A stretch of DNA of 64,000 bases from Streptomyces fumanus (GTDB lineage Bacteria > Actinomycetota > Actinomycetes > Streptomycetales > Streptomycetaceae), in contig NZ_BNBI01000023.1 in NCBI RefSeq assembly GCF_014655295.1, forward strand, positions 1 to 64,000, read 5' to 3'. Below the pieces are notes generated by a model. That model was not told the origin of the DNA. It saw only the letters and a program-made list of their open reading frames with translations, and did no database searches. The translations under genes were made by a program, and so were the position numbers. This document shows, piece by piece, positions 28,510 through 36,738 of this stretch. Each line of letters opens with the position of its first letter. Within the stretch, counting starts at the first letter, position 1.

Positions 28510-28658
28510 CGTGCCCCCACATGCGTCGATGCGTGCCGGCCTCAAGGGCGGGGGTCGTTCGCGCGCAGCCACGTTATGCAGGGGGCAAAAGTCATGCCGG
28601 GCCCGGAGGCCAGCGGTCCTCTTGCAGGACCGCGAAGAAGATAACGGGGGGTTGCGGT
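28510..28658 (-). other. Candidate IS110 bridge-RNA / element-end region
   Basis: In the IS110 subgroup the bridge RNA is transcribed from the non-coding end upstream of the recombinase gene. Here that region is 28510-28658 on the minus strand. It contains an 8-bp perfect hairpin, GCGGTCCT (28613-28620) with AGGACCGC (28626-28633) around CTTGC. Guide loops cannot be identified by eye, and the exact element ends are unknown. Confidence 0.25.
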
Positions 28659-28692
28659 GGGGTCCTGGCGTCGCCGGCGACGCCAGGACCCC
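28659..28692. repeat. 34-bp perfect palindrome beside the IS110 element
   Basis: GGGGTCCTGGCGTCG (28659-28673), then CCGG, then CGACGCCAGGACCCC (28678-28692) form a perfect palindrome. IS110-type elements often insert next to palindromic or REP-like targets, so this may mark the target. It could instead be a terminator for converging transcripts. The ~270 bases from here to the next gene contain nothing else recognised. Confidence 0.6.
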
Positions 28693-28961
28693 GCGCCGCC
28701 CGTGACCGTGCGCTGCGGGGGATCAGCGCCAGGCGGCGTCTCGGGGGGTGGTCAAGGAGCCAGGGCCCGTGTCACGGCGAGGAGCAGCAGGATCACGTAA
28801 CGCTCGAACCATCCCAAGGTGGTGAAGAGATTGATCTTCAGCAAGGGCTGGCGCATTGATCTGTCCCAGATGCGCTGGTCGCCGCGGCCTGCCCGGCAGC
28901 CTGGGTTACGAGCCGTCCAAAACTCGAATCATGCCGGTCGGAGCGGCCATAAGGTCATGTC

Positions 28962-29411
28962 ATGACGACCGTTGACGACATGGGCTACGAGTTCCGCACT
29001 GCCCGGCCTGAGGACACGAGGTGGCCGTCACCGAGAACGGGTTCGCCCTCCACGAAATCCCGGTGGACCCGCCCATCCACAAGGTCTACCCAGCCGAGAA
29101 CACCGACGACGCCGATGCCCCCGCGGCCGAGGGGGATCCGAACAGCCGCACCTTCGTCGCCGTCGGCACCGACGGCAGTCTGGCAGGCTTCGCCACTGTC
29201 TCCTACGCTTCGTGGAACCGACGGCTGGCCATCGAGGACATCGAAATCGCTCCGGCACATCGGGGTCGGGGCGTCGGCCGCACCCTGATCGGTCACGCCG
29301 TCAAGTTCGCCAGTGAGTCCGGTGCCGGCCACATCTGGCTTGAAGACGCTCTACGACGGCACACCCTCATCGGGCGAACAAGCCCTCTACATGAGCATGC
29401 CCTGCCCTTGA
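28962..29411 (+). pseudogene. sat: Streptothricin (nourseothricin) acetyltransferase pseudogene with two internal deletions
   Basis: The ATG at 28962 encodes MTTVDDMGYEFRTARPEDT. The next expected ~15 codons are missing and the frame changes, resuming EVAVTENGFALHEIPVDPP. The GNAT core follows: TFVAVGTDGSLAGFATVSYA, RLAIEDIEIAPAHRGRGVGR (acetyl-CoA-binding loop RGRGVG) and GAGHIWLE. Then ~22 codons are gone, including the expected NAPAIHAYRRMGF segment, and the end TLYDGTPSSGEQALYMSMPC resumes in another frame to a stop at 29411. This order matches SatA/Nat1-type streptothricin acetyltransferases. The deletions remove conserved structural motifs, so it is non-functional. Confidence 0.85.
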
Positions 29412-29481
29412 GCAGCCTGCCGACGGCTGACAGCGAAGGCCCGTACGTCGCCTGACGCGACCGTCATCCCCCTGGGGAAAC

Positions 29482-30330
29482 GTGACCGTGAGGGTGGGGA
29501 ATTTTCTGATGCCGAACCCACTTCAGGTGGGGGATTCCATGATCGTCGACACTTCGGACGCACGCGTCAGGTGGCGACTGGGCCGCGTGCTCGACCATCC
29601 GCGTACGCCCAAGCTCCTGGCCGGTGTGACACTCGCGGGCTCGGTGACCCTCGCGTTGGCGCGCGGCAACCGCCGTGTGCAGATCATGGCGGCGACGGTG
29701 ATCGGCGCCTGCAACCGGCTAAGCGAGATCCGCACCCCGTACGGCCGGGACGGGGCTGACCAGATAACGGCGGTCATCACGCAGTACCGCATGCTCACGG
29801 CACTCGTGCCCGATCCGCAGGCCGCCGATGACCTTTTCCTGCGCGCGGTCAACTTCCAGGCGGGGCTCAGCTACGCCGTCTCAGGCGTCTCCAAAGCCTT
29901 CGGCAGCAGCTAGCTTCAAGGCGACGCCCTACCCGAGATTCTTCAGACGGAGGCGTACGGCCGGGGTCCTGCCGCGCAGTTGCTGCGGAGGCGCCCGCTG
30001 CTGTGCCGGGCGCTGACCGTCGGCACGGTCGCCTGGGAGGCGGCCTTCCCGCTCGTCTACCTGCTGCCACGCAGACAGGCGGCCTCGCCTTGCACGCGGA
30101 CAAGCTTTTCCACGCAGGTTTCGCAGCCACCATGGAGCTGCCACGGTTCGTGCGGGGCTTTCTCGGGTCCCACGGAGCCGTCGACTACGTCCTGGACACC
30201 CGGGGGCAGCGCCGCACCTTCGAGAAGACCGTCCTCGGCATTGCCGGCGGAGCCGCCGTCGCGAGCGCGCTGATCGCCCGTGAGCGGCGCAAGGTCGCTG
30301 AGCAGCGCCGGCTCGGTCCCAAGGGGGCCT
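29482..30330 (+). pseudogene. HTTM (vitamin-K-carboxylase-like) membrane protein, nonsense and frameshift
   Basis: From the GTG at 29482 the frame is open to VNFQAGLSYAVSGVSKAFGS, then a TAG at 29911 interrupts it; the same frame continues LQGDALPEILQTEAYGRGPA and a membrane segment (VAWEAAFPLVYLLPRR), so a Trp codon probably became TAG. Near 30085 the frame shifts to LALHADKLFHAGFAATMELP and RTFEKTVLGIAGGAAVASAL. The multi-helix pattern with LFHAG and SYAVSGVSK fits HTTM-domain proteins. It sits directly before an intact methyltransferase-ABC operon, where HTTM genes are expected in some RiPP clusters. Confidence 0.6.
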
Positions 30331-30385
30331 GCTGGACGCGGACCGATCCGACCGCCGGCGGTTCGGCAAGTTCCTCAAGTCCCAG

Positions 30386-31132
30386 GTGCACACCCTCTTC
30401 GCCGCGGTGACGGGCATTTACGAGTGGGCGCCGAACCTGGTGTCGTCGAGACTGTCTCCCGGCGGAGCACTCGCGGCGTGGGTCGATACCCACCGGTCCC
30501 TGTCCGGCCGCACCGTCCTGGACCTGGGCGCCGGTACTGGCGTCTCGGCCCTGGCGCTCGCCGACGCCGGCGCGCAGGTCGTCGCGGTCGGCGCGTCCCG
30601 CCCTTCGCTCGACGTACTGGAGAGCCGGCGCGGTGACCGCAAGGTCGACGTGGTCGAGGCGGACTTCCGGGACCTGCGACTGGACGCCACCTTCGACATC
30701 GTCACGCTGTCGCGGAACACCTTCTTCCTTGCGCAGAGCCAGGACGAGAAGATCGAGCTGCTCCGCAGCGTCGCACGGCACCTGAAGCCATCGGGTGGCG
30801 CCTTCTTGGACTGTACCGACCCTGCCGAGTTCCTCCGCACGGGCGGGGACGCGACCTCGGTGACCTATCCCCTGGGCCGCGAACGAATGGTGACGATCAC
30901 ACAGACATCTGACCGTGCCACCCAGGCGGTCATGAGTATCTTCCTGGTTCAGAGCGCCACGGAACTCACCGCCTTCCACGAAACGGCCACCTGGGCGACG
31001 CTTGCCGAGATACGGCTCCTGACGCGGATGGCCGGCTTGGCGGTGACCGCCGTCAACGGCTCGTACGCGGGCGAGGAGTACCGTTCGCGGTCCCGGGAGA
31101 TGCTTGTGGTTCTGGAGCGGAAGTGCCCGTAG
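30386..31132 (+). CDS. SAM-dependent methyltransferase, 248 aa
   Basis: The GTG at 30386 is the first usable start, but in-frame sequence just upstream (DADRSDRRRFGKFLKSQ) looks coding, so the N-terminus may have lost its original start. Residues ~45-55 hold motif I (VLDLGAGTGVSALALADAGA), followed by VVAVGASRPSLDVL and VEADFRDLRL (motifs II/III). This is a class I methyltransferase. The stop overlaps the ABC ATPase start, so methylation and export are coupled. Methyltransferases of daptide-type RiPP clusters look similar to my knowledge; that assignment is inference and no precursor peptide gene remains nearby. Confidence 0.75.
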   Translation: MHTLFAAVTGIYEWAPNLVSSRLSPGGALAAWVDTHRSLSGRTVLDLGAGTGVSALALADAGAQVVAVGASRPSLDVLESRRGDRKVDVVEADFRDLRLDATFDIVTLSRNTFFLAQSQDEKIELLRSVARHLKPSGGAFLDCTDPAEFLRTGGDATSVTYPLGRERMVTITQTSDRATQAVMSIFLVQSATELTAFHETATWATLAEIRLLTRMAGLAVTAVNGSYAGEEYRSRSREMLVVLERKCP

Positions 31133-31755
31133 TTCCTGTACTGGCGGCGGACGACGCGACGGTCGCGCTGGGCGAGACCACATTGCTCGCGTCCACCACG
31201 TTCGAAACCGGACCGGGCGAAGTGTGGTGCGTCACGGGCGGCAACGGCACGGGCAAGACCACACTCCTGCGGGCCTTCCTGGGCAGCCGAAGCCTGACCG
31301 CCGGATCGGTCCGCGTACGCGGTGAGCGCGCCGACATGTCCAAGCCGGCGCACCGCCGCTGCCTGGCCTCACTGGTCGAGCCCATCCCCGTGGCCCGGGA
31401 CATGACCCTGCGCGAACAGGTGACCCTGGTCGCCGCCTCCTGGTACGGCAACGCCCCGGAGACCACCGAGCGCGCCGAGCGGATCATCGAGCGGCTGGGG
31501 CTGTCCTCGCTCGGCGAACGGTTTCCCCACCAGGTCTCCTCCGGGCAGTCCCAGCTCTTCAGCCTCGCGCTCACCCTGGTCCGGCCCGCGGACGCCGTGC
31601 TCCTCGACGAACCCGAGCGGCATCTCGATCGTCACCGGGTGCAACTCGTGGCGGGTCTGCTCGCCGAACGGGCGAGTACGGGCACCGCGTTCCTCGTCGC
31701 GACCCACGAACCCGTCCTGATCGACGCGTGCGACGGCCGCGTGGAGCTGGGATGA
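31123..31755 (+). CDS. ABC transporter ATP-binding protein, 210 aa
   Basis: The GTG at 31123 overlaps the methyltransferase gene by 10 bases. Walker A is GGNGTGKTT (39-47), the Q-loop/helical region contains SLVEPIPVARDMTLREQVTL, the signature is SSGQSQLF and Walker B is AVLLDEPERHLDRH, with a final switch His in ATHEPV. It is a short single nucleotide-binding domain typical of peptide or antibiotic exporters. The stop overlaps the next ATG (ATGA), so the integral membrane protein is its partner. Confidence 0.88.
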   Translation: MPVVPVLAADDATVALGETTLLASTTFETGPGEVWCVTGGNGTGKTTLLRAFLGSRSLTAGSVRVRGERADMSKPAHRRCLASLVEPIPVARDMTLREQVTLVAASWYGNAPETTERAERIIERLGLSSLGERFPHQVSSGQSQLFSLALTLVRPADAVLLDEPERHLDRHRVQLVAGLLAERASTGTAFLVATHEPVLIDACDGRVELG

Positions 31756-33299
31756 CGAAGCAGGACGTACAGGACACCGTGGTCTCGAGGACCGACGCCG
31801 CAGACCGCGTCCACGCCGTTTGGCACCGCTACACCCGCCGCGGCGACCGGGCCTCGGTGCACAACCGCGCATACACCGTCTACCTCGTCGCTCTCGCCGG
31901 TACCTTCTTCCTGGCGCCGGCCCTGCACGCGGCGAGCGGATCGCCGGGGCTGATCTCCTTCGGCGGACCCACCAGGGCGACCCCCGCGCTCTGCCTGCTC
32001 GTGGTGGTCGTGTGCTGGGGGGCCCAGCTCGCCGGCCGGTTCTGGGGACCACTGGTGCTCCAGCCGTTCGTGCTGCATGTCTTCATGTCCACGGACCTTC
32101 CCCCGGCGCACTACCTGTGCAGCCTCGCCCGGCGCCGGCTCATGTACGCAGGGGTGGGCCTGCTGCTGGCGACCGGAACAACGGCGTACCTGGCGACCGA
32201 CCTGTTCGACCGGACGGACACCGTGGTGCCCGGCGGCGCAGTCGTGGCCGCGCTCGGTGTTCTCGCCGCTTCGACCTGGCTGTGGGGCCAGGTCCGGCCG
32301 TTCCGCGACAACCTGGTGCTCACCGGCGCCACCGGCGCCGGGGCGCTGCTCCTCGGCCTGGCGGGCGGTCAGGGCGGGGCCGGTCCGCTGTGGCTCGTCG
32401 CCGCCGCGGCGGCGGCCACCGCCGTGCTCCTCGGCCGCTCCGCCTTCCGCGCCTTGGCGACCGTGGACCTGGCCCGGCTGGCCCGAGAGTCGGCGCGCGC
32501 CTCCCAGGCGCAGACATACGTGCTGACCGGCACGCTCCACCACGCGCTGGACCTGTACCGGCCGGAGCCGCGCGGGTTCACCTCGGCACTGCTCCGCCAG
32601 GACGGACGCCTGCGCGGGTACGCGACCCAGGGCGCGGTGCGGGCCCTGCGGACCCCGGGCCGGGCGGCCGCAGCCGTACTGCTCCTACTGACCGGCGGAG
32701 CCGTCCTGACCGCGGGCACGGCCCGGGCGGACGGCAGCACGGCCTCGACGCTGTGGATCGCGGGAGCCGTCTGCTTGTACCTCGGCTCCGGCTGGATCGG
32801 TGAGACGTGGCGCGGGCTGCGCGATGAGCTGACCCTCGCCCCGCTGCTGGGCCAGTGGTGGGGCGGCGCCGCGGCCCGCGCACTGACCTGGCCCGTCCTC
32901 GCCGTGACGGCCGGGACCTGCCTGGGTGGCGGTCTGGCCGTGCTGGTCGGCCGGCCAGTGTACGACGGGCGTCCGGCTCAGACCGCGTTGCTCGTCGCGG
33001 GGACAGCCGTGCTGGTGCTCGGCGCGCGGTTCCTGCGCGAGATGAAGACGCACCTGCCGCTGTCACTGCTGCTCCCGATCATCACGCCGTTCGGAGACCT
33101 GTCCGCGCTGATGCTCGTGGCGTGGCAGTTCGACGGGTTCGTCGTCCTGCTGGCCGGTGTCGCTGTGGCGAACGCCGTGCCGTCGGCGCCCGGCGCGGCG
33201 GCGGTCGCCGCCTTGCTGACGGCCTGCTGCATCTGGGCGGGCCTGCGCCGCACGGGCTGGGCCCACCGGGGACTGCTCCGTCGCCTCCGACGGTCCTGA
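31752..33299 (+). CDS. ABC transporter membrane protein, 515 aa
   Basis: The ATG at 31752 overlaps the ATPase stop. After a ~45-residue cytoplasmic N-terminus, roughly ten hydrophobic segments follow, for example VYLVALAGTFFLAPALHAA, ALCLLVVVVCWGAQLAG, AAVLLLLTGGAVLTAGTA, PVLAVTAGTCLGGGLAVLVG and TALLVAGTAVLVLGARFL. A middle cytoplasmic loop (residues ~225-300) is basic. No ATPase motif is present, so it is the permease of the preceding ATPase. The exported substrate may be a modified peptide from a cluster now mostly lost. The frame is intact. Confidence 0.8.
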   Translation: MTKQDVQDTVVSRTDAADRVHAVWHRYTRRGDRASVHNRAYTVYLVALAGTFFLAPALHAASGSPGLISFGGPTRATPALCLLVVVVCWGAQLAGRFWGPLVLQPFVLHVFMSTDLPPAHYLCSLARRRLMYAGVGLLLATGTTAYLATDLFDRTDTVVPGGAVVAALGVLAASTWLWGQVRPFRDNLVLTGATGAGALLLGLAGGQGGAGPLWLVAAAAAATAVLLGRSAFRALATVDLARLARESARASQAQTYVLTGTLHHALDLYRPEPRGFTSALLRQDGRLRGYATQGAVRALRTPGRAAAAVLLLLTGGAVLTAGTARADGSTASTLWIAGAVCLYLGSGWIGETWRGLRDELTLAPLLGQWWGGAAARALTWPVLAVTAGTCLGGGLAVLVGRPVYDGRPAQTALLVAGTAVLVLGARFLREMKTHLPLSLLLPIITPFGDLSALMLVAWQFDGFVVLLAGVAVANAVPSAPGAAAVAALLTACCIWAGLRRTGWAHRGLLRRLRRS

Positions 33300-33542
33300 A
33301 AGAGCGTCTCGCCGCGGCAGAAGTGTTCGGCGTCACCGCCAAGTCCAACCGCTGCAAAGCCGACCAGGACCCTGCCACCTGGCAGCCGCCCGGGGGAAAG
33401 CTACCGCTGCCGGTACTTCACCGAGTGGGTGGCGATCATGACCCGGTGGGGACTGGCCATCGACGAAGCGGAGCAGCAGGCACCCGGCCAGCTCGCCGAG
33501 ACGTGCCCGAACGAGCCCGTCACCGTCGAGCCCGGACGCTGA
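33299..33542 (+). pseudogene. DUF1524/HNH secreted nuclease, C-terminal fragment
   Basis: Directly after the permease stop, the frame reads LKERLAAAEVFGVTAKSNRC and KADQDPATWQPP, then shifts to ESYRCRYFTEWVAIMTRWGL and DEAEQQAPGQLAETC. The order Asn-Arg-x-Lys-x-Asp-x-Asp-Pro-x-x-Trp-x-Pro-Pro followed by Cys, Trp and a final Cys is the C-terminus of streptomycete DUF1524 HNH endonucleases. The HNH core and signal peptide are absent. It is a truncated remnant at a rearrangement junction. Confidence 0.6.
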
Positions 33543-33884
33543 CCCGTTCATGCCCGTCTGCCCGGCCCACTGCAGGGTCCACGGGCAACATGGCCGAACT
33601 CACCGGCAGTACGCCCGCTTACTGTCCAGGAAACCCCGCGACCACCAGCCTGCCTACCACCTCGGGTACCACTCCTGCTGTCTCCCGCTTGCTGAATCTG
33701 GTCTTCAGCCGCATCGCCACCCACTGGTCCGGGCCGTCAGGCTCCCCGCGACAATCCCTCGACGACGCCGCGGCGCTCATCGTGGAACGGCGGCGTCTCG
33801 TTCGGCGGCCGCCGTCATGGCCTCGTGGAACGCGACGGGGACGACGATGACAGGACGCCGTGCAATGCGTCCTTCAGTCGGCTT
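33543..33884. other. Rearranged intergenic stretch
   Basis: Contains CCACGGGCAACATGGCCGA at 33579-33597, also present at 14616-14634. A short plus-strand frame near 33770 (PRQSLDDAAALIVERRRL) may be a gene fragment. No complete gene is supported. Confidence 0.35.
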
Positions 33885-34004
33885 CTACAATCCCGTGAGG
33901 CCAGAGGCGGCCACGCCGGACGGTGCCCTGGTCCCGGGCCTGGCGGTGGTAGCCGAGAAGGCCCGCGCGGCTCGGGTGCGGAAGCGGTTGAGGTAGTACG
34001 TCAC
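33885..34004 (-). CDS. Very short frame coupled to the gene upstream, possibly truncated
   Basis: A GTG at 34004 overlaps the preceding stop (GTGA) and encodes VTYYLNRFRTRAARAFSATT plus ~19 more residues. The coupling and clean codon bias over the first 20 residues suggest the beginning of a longer gene cut off by rearrangement near 33900. Identity unknown. Confidence 0.3.
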   Translation of the reverse strand: MTYYLNRFRTRAARAFSATTARPGTRAPSGVAASGLTGL

Positions 34005-34967
34005 CCGGGCTTCTCGTCCGTCGGTGTTGTCGGCGGCGATGGCTGTTTCCCAGCGCACACGGGGACTGCCTCTTCGAACATGCCGCGTACGGTGGCGGGT
34101 TCGTACTTTTCGGAGGTGACCTCCACCAGCAGCCGTTCGGGGTCCTGTGACCGGTCGTCGGCCGGGAGGGGTTCGGACGCGCTGTCCAGCGGGGCCCGGT
34201 TGGGCAGCGTGTCGGTGGTGTCGGTGGTGTCGGTGCTGGGTTCGGGGCGAGGGCTCGTGCCGGAGGCCGCGGCGATGATGATGTCTAGTTGTTCGGCGAA
34301 GTTGCCGGCGGGGACGGGGATCTCCACGTCGGGGTGGCGGTCGTAGCCGATGGAAACGGCCGTGGCGACGAACTCGATGACGGCCTGTGCGGCAGGTGTG
34401 CCGGCGACGCGGAACGGTGTCGCTGAGGCGGCTGAGGATACGCAGGATCACGGGGAAGCTGGTATCGGTGGTCACCATGCGGTAGGCCGGGGCGTCCTGG
34501 CCGCAAGCTGCATCGTCCTCCCTGCTTGGGTGGACCGCGGCCTGGGCCTGCCACAGGGCGGCGGCGTGGGTATCGCCGCGGGCAAGGTGCTGTAGGTAGA
34601 GGCAGTAGGAGGCGGGGGCGTCGTCGGCGCCGCCGGCGTACTGCCACCAGAAGCGGGCGCCTTCCTCGGCCCCGGCGAGTTGCAGGACACAGCCCAGGAT
34701 CCAGGCGGCCCGTGGCTGGGGCAGTTGGTCGGTGAGGAAGTCGGCGAGCTGTGCGGCGGTGCAGTGGGTGACGACCGCCTCGCACAGGGCGGCAAGGCTT
34801 CGTGCGGCGTCTTCGTCGGCCGGCGCGCGCCTGCCGTCGTCCCGCCCCGGCTGGCCGTCATCGAGGAGCCCGGCGTAGGCCAGGTCGTCGTACGGAACGA
34901 CGTCGCAGGGAACGTGGGGACGGCGCAGCAGAAGCGACTGGGCAAGGAGGTCGTCGATGGTGCTCAT
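34001..34967 (-). pseudogene. Conserved hypothetical gene of the XRE/sigma module, frameshifted
   Basis: The ATG at 34967 encodes MSTIDDLLAQSLLLRRPHVP and continues DVVPYDDLAYAGLLDDG, CEAVVTHCTAAQLADFLTDQ and RFWWQYAGGADDAPASYCLY to about 34420. The frame then shifts to AVIEFVATAVSIGYDRHPDV and EIPVPAGNFAEQLDIIIAAA, ending in a Thr/Asp repeat region and a stop at 34001. The gene lies 10 bp downstream of the broken regulator and forms an operon with it. The helical, TPR-like character suggests a protein-interaction role, but I do not know the function. Confidence 0.55.
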
Positions 34968-34977
34968 ATCGGAGGGA

Positions 34978-35873
34978 TCACTCCTGGGAATCGATGTCGG
35001 GGCAGAGCTGGCGCAGGGCCCCTCGGGCGTGACGGTCCAGGCTGTGGGTGATGGCCGGGGCCAGGCCGACGATGCCGGGCACGGCGTCCGGGTCGACGCC
35101 GCACAGGCTGCACAGGACGGTGATGTCCATCTGGTCGGCGGGCAGGCGGGTGATCGTGTCGAAGAACTGTGCGAGGACGTCGATCCGGTCCAGCCGGGGG
35201 GGCGAGGTCCGGGATCTGTGCCTGGACTGCGGTGGAGAATGCCGCCGGGCGCAGGTCGGAGCGGCCGTCCGGCCGCTTCGCCGCGGCCGCGTGGACCCGG
35301 GAGCGCAGCAACTGCCAGGCGTAGCGGGGCGTGTTGGGGCTGGCGGTCGCCTCCTCCCAGGTGAGCCAGAGGATGTCGAAGGTTTGGGCGACCATCTGCT
35401 GGGCGCGGCGTTCGGTCCCCAAAAACGCTTGCGCGTAGGCGGTGTAGGGCTGCCACACGGCCTGGGTGAGCCCGAGATGGGCGACGGGCTGCTCGTCCGG
35501 GCCGAGCGGCTGGACGTCCGAGATCCGGCGGCGGATTCAGGCGGCGTCCTTCTCGGGCTCCACCGCGGCCGCCGTTCACAGCCGGCGCACCGGGCCGACG
35601 GGAATGTCCAGAGCGCGGACGACGCTGTAGGTGATCTCCCAGCCCGGGTAGTAGCCCTTGCCGCGCAGCAGTTCCGACAGCCTGGTCTTGGAGTAGCCGG
35701 AGCGGACGACGAGATCGTCCGGGGTCAGGCCGCTGGCGACGAGCCGGTTGCGGACCGGTTCCAGCCAGGTGCGGTGGACCGCGCCGGCCTCGTCGCAAAT
35801 CGGCTCCGGCGGGCGGCCGCGGCGGCTAGGTGGATCTCCGTGGCTGCTCGGGGACCTGAGGCGGCTTCTTCAT
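34978..35873 (-). pseudogene. XRE-HTH / sigma-factor-like regulator with multiple nonsense codons
   Basis: The ATG at 35873 overlaps the stop of the small membrane protein upstream. After MKKPPQVPEQPRR the frame shifts; CDEAGAVHRTWLEPVRNRLV and an XRE helix-turn-helix (VVRSGYSKTRLSELLRGKGY) follow. A TGA comes after VGPVRRL and another after EPEKDAA, yet the same frame continues IRRRISDVQPLGPDEQPVAH and WQPYTAYAQAFLGTERRAQQ, so both TGA probably replace TGG. Near 35200 the frame shifts to LDRIDVLAQFFDTITRLPAD and ends DIDSQE at 34978. The C-terminal half resembles ECF sigma regions. Clearly dead. Confidence 0.7.
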
Positions 35874-36100
35874 CACGGCTCCTCGCTCCCGGCCGGCGCG
35901 GCGCCCGCGGAAGCCGCCGGCGCCGTGTCCGGCCGCGCTCCCGGGCCGCCGCCGATCGCGGAGACGATCTGTTGGATGAGAAGCCCCAGCGAGGGCAGCA
36001 GCGCGGCCACGGCCGCGAGCTGGCCCAGCACGGTCATCACCGTGCTCCACGCGAGGACCGCCGCCAGAACGGCCACGGTCATCACCTGCCTGTTGGTCAT
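35873..36100 (-). CDS. Small membrane protein, 75 aa
   Basis: The ATG at 36100 follows GGGAAGG. Residues ~5-48 are two adjacent hydrophobic segments (VMTVAVLAAVLAWSTVMTVL and AVAALLPSLGLLIQQIVSAI). The C-terminus is Gly/Ala/Pro-rich and ends GSEEP. Its TGA overlaps the ATG of the XRE/sigma-like regulator, so it is the first gene of that operon. It may be a membrane partner of the regulator. Function unknown; the frame is intact. Confidence 0.65.
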   Translation of the reverse strand: MTNRQVMTVAVLAAVLAWSTVMTVLGQLAAVAALLPSLGLLIQQIVSAIGGGPGARPDTAPAASAGAAPAGSEEP

Positions 36101-36569
36101 TGCACCTTCCCTGGGAGGAAGAAGAGGTTCGGAAAGCGCTCCTCCGCGGCGGTGCTGATGCGCCGCGGAGGAGCTGGACCACAGCATGGTGCGCCGGGCG
36201 CACACCACTCAACGTGATCATGAACTTACGGAACAAAGGCGTGCGGCGACCGGACCCCTTACTCCATCAGTGCCCCGAGTACGGGCAAATCCAGGCGGAA
36301 TGAACGCTTTTGGTGTCGGAGCCGTACTTTTCGTTGAGACGCTGAGAAGATGGCGCACCATGGAAGACGGCGCCCATCCCCGGCGCCCGCACCTTCCGGT
36401 TCGGAAGGCCACGCGGCCCCCTTGTGCTGAAGAACGACCGAAGGGGACCGCTCCGCTTCCGTCCAGCAGTCCACGCGCTGGGCGCAAGCGGCGGGCCGCA
36501 ATGCCATTCCCGCGCCTGAGACGACATTTATGGGAGCCCCGCCAACTGCGGCTCCGGCTGTTCTCCATG
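36101..36569. other. Intergenic with a short IS1380 relic
   Basis: At 36531-36566 the plus strand encodes WEPRQLRLRLFS, matching the conserved C-terminal WEPxxLRLRLFS of IS1380 transposases. It ends beside a tandem duplication. The promoter of the small membrane protein lies just above 36100. No complete gene is seen. Confidence 0.5.
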
Positions 36570-36621
36570 TGCGTCCAGCACGCAGGCGGTCGGCTTGCGT
36601 CCAGCACGCAGGCGGTCGGCT
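36570..36621. repeat. Perfect 26-bp tandem duplication
   Basis: The 26-bp unit beginning TGCGTCCAGCACGCAGG occurs at 36570-36595 and again, without spacer or mismatch, at 36596-36621. It lies immediately after the IS1380 relic, and a replication slip or a target duplication left by an insertion are both possible. The sequence between 36622 and the next gene start is probably its upstream region. Confidence 0.85.
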
Positions 36622-36738
36622 CGCCCTCGCGGCCTTCAGCCTGGCGGACCAGGTGTCGCAGGAGACCGTTGAGCTGGTCGAAGACACCCTCTGCCAGAAC
36701 AGGGTGTGCATGCCGCAGGGACTTGATGGACTGGGACG

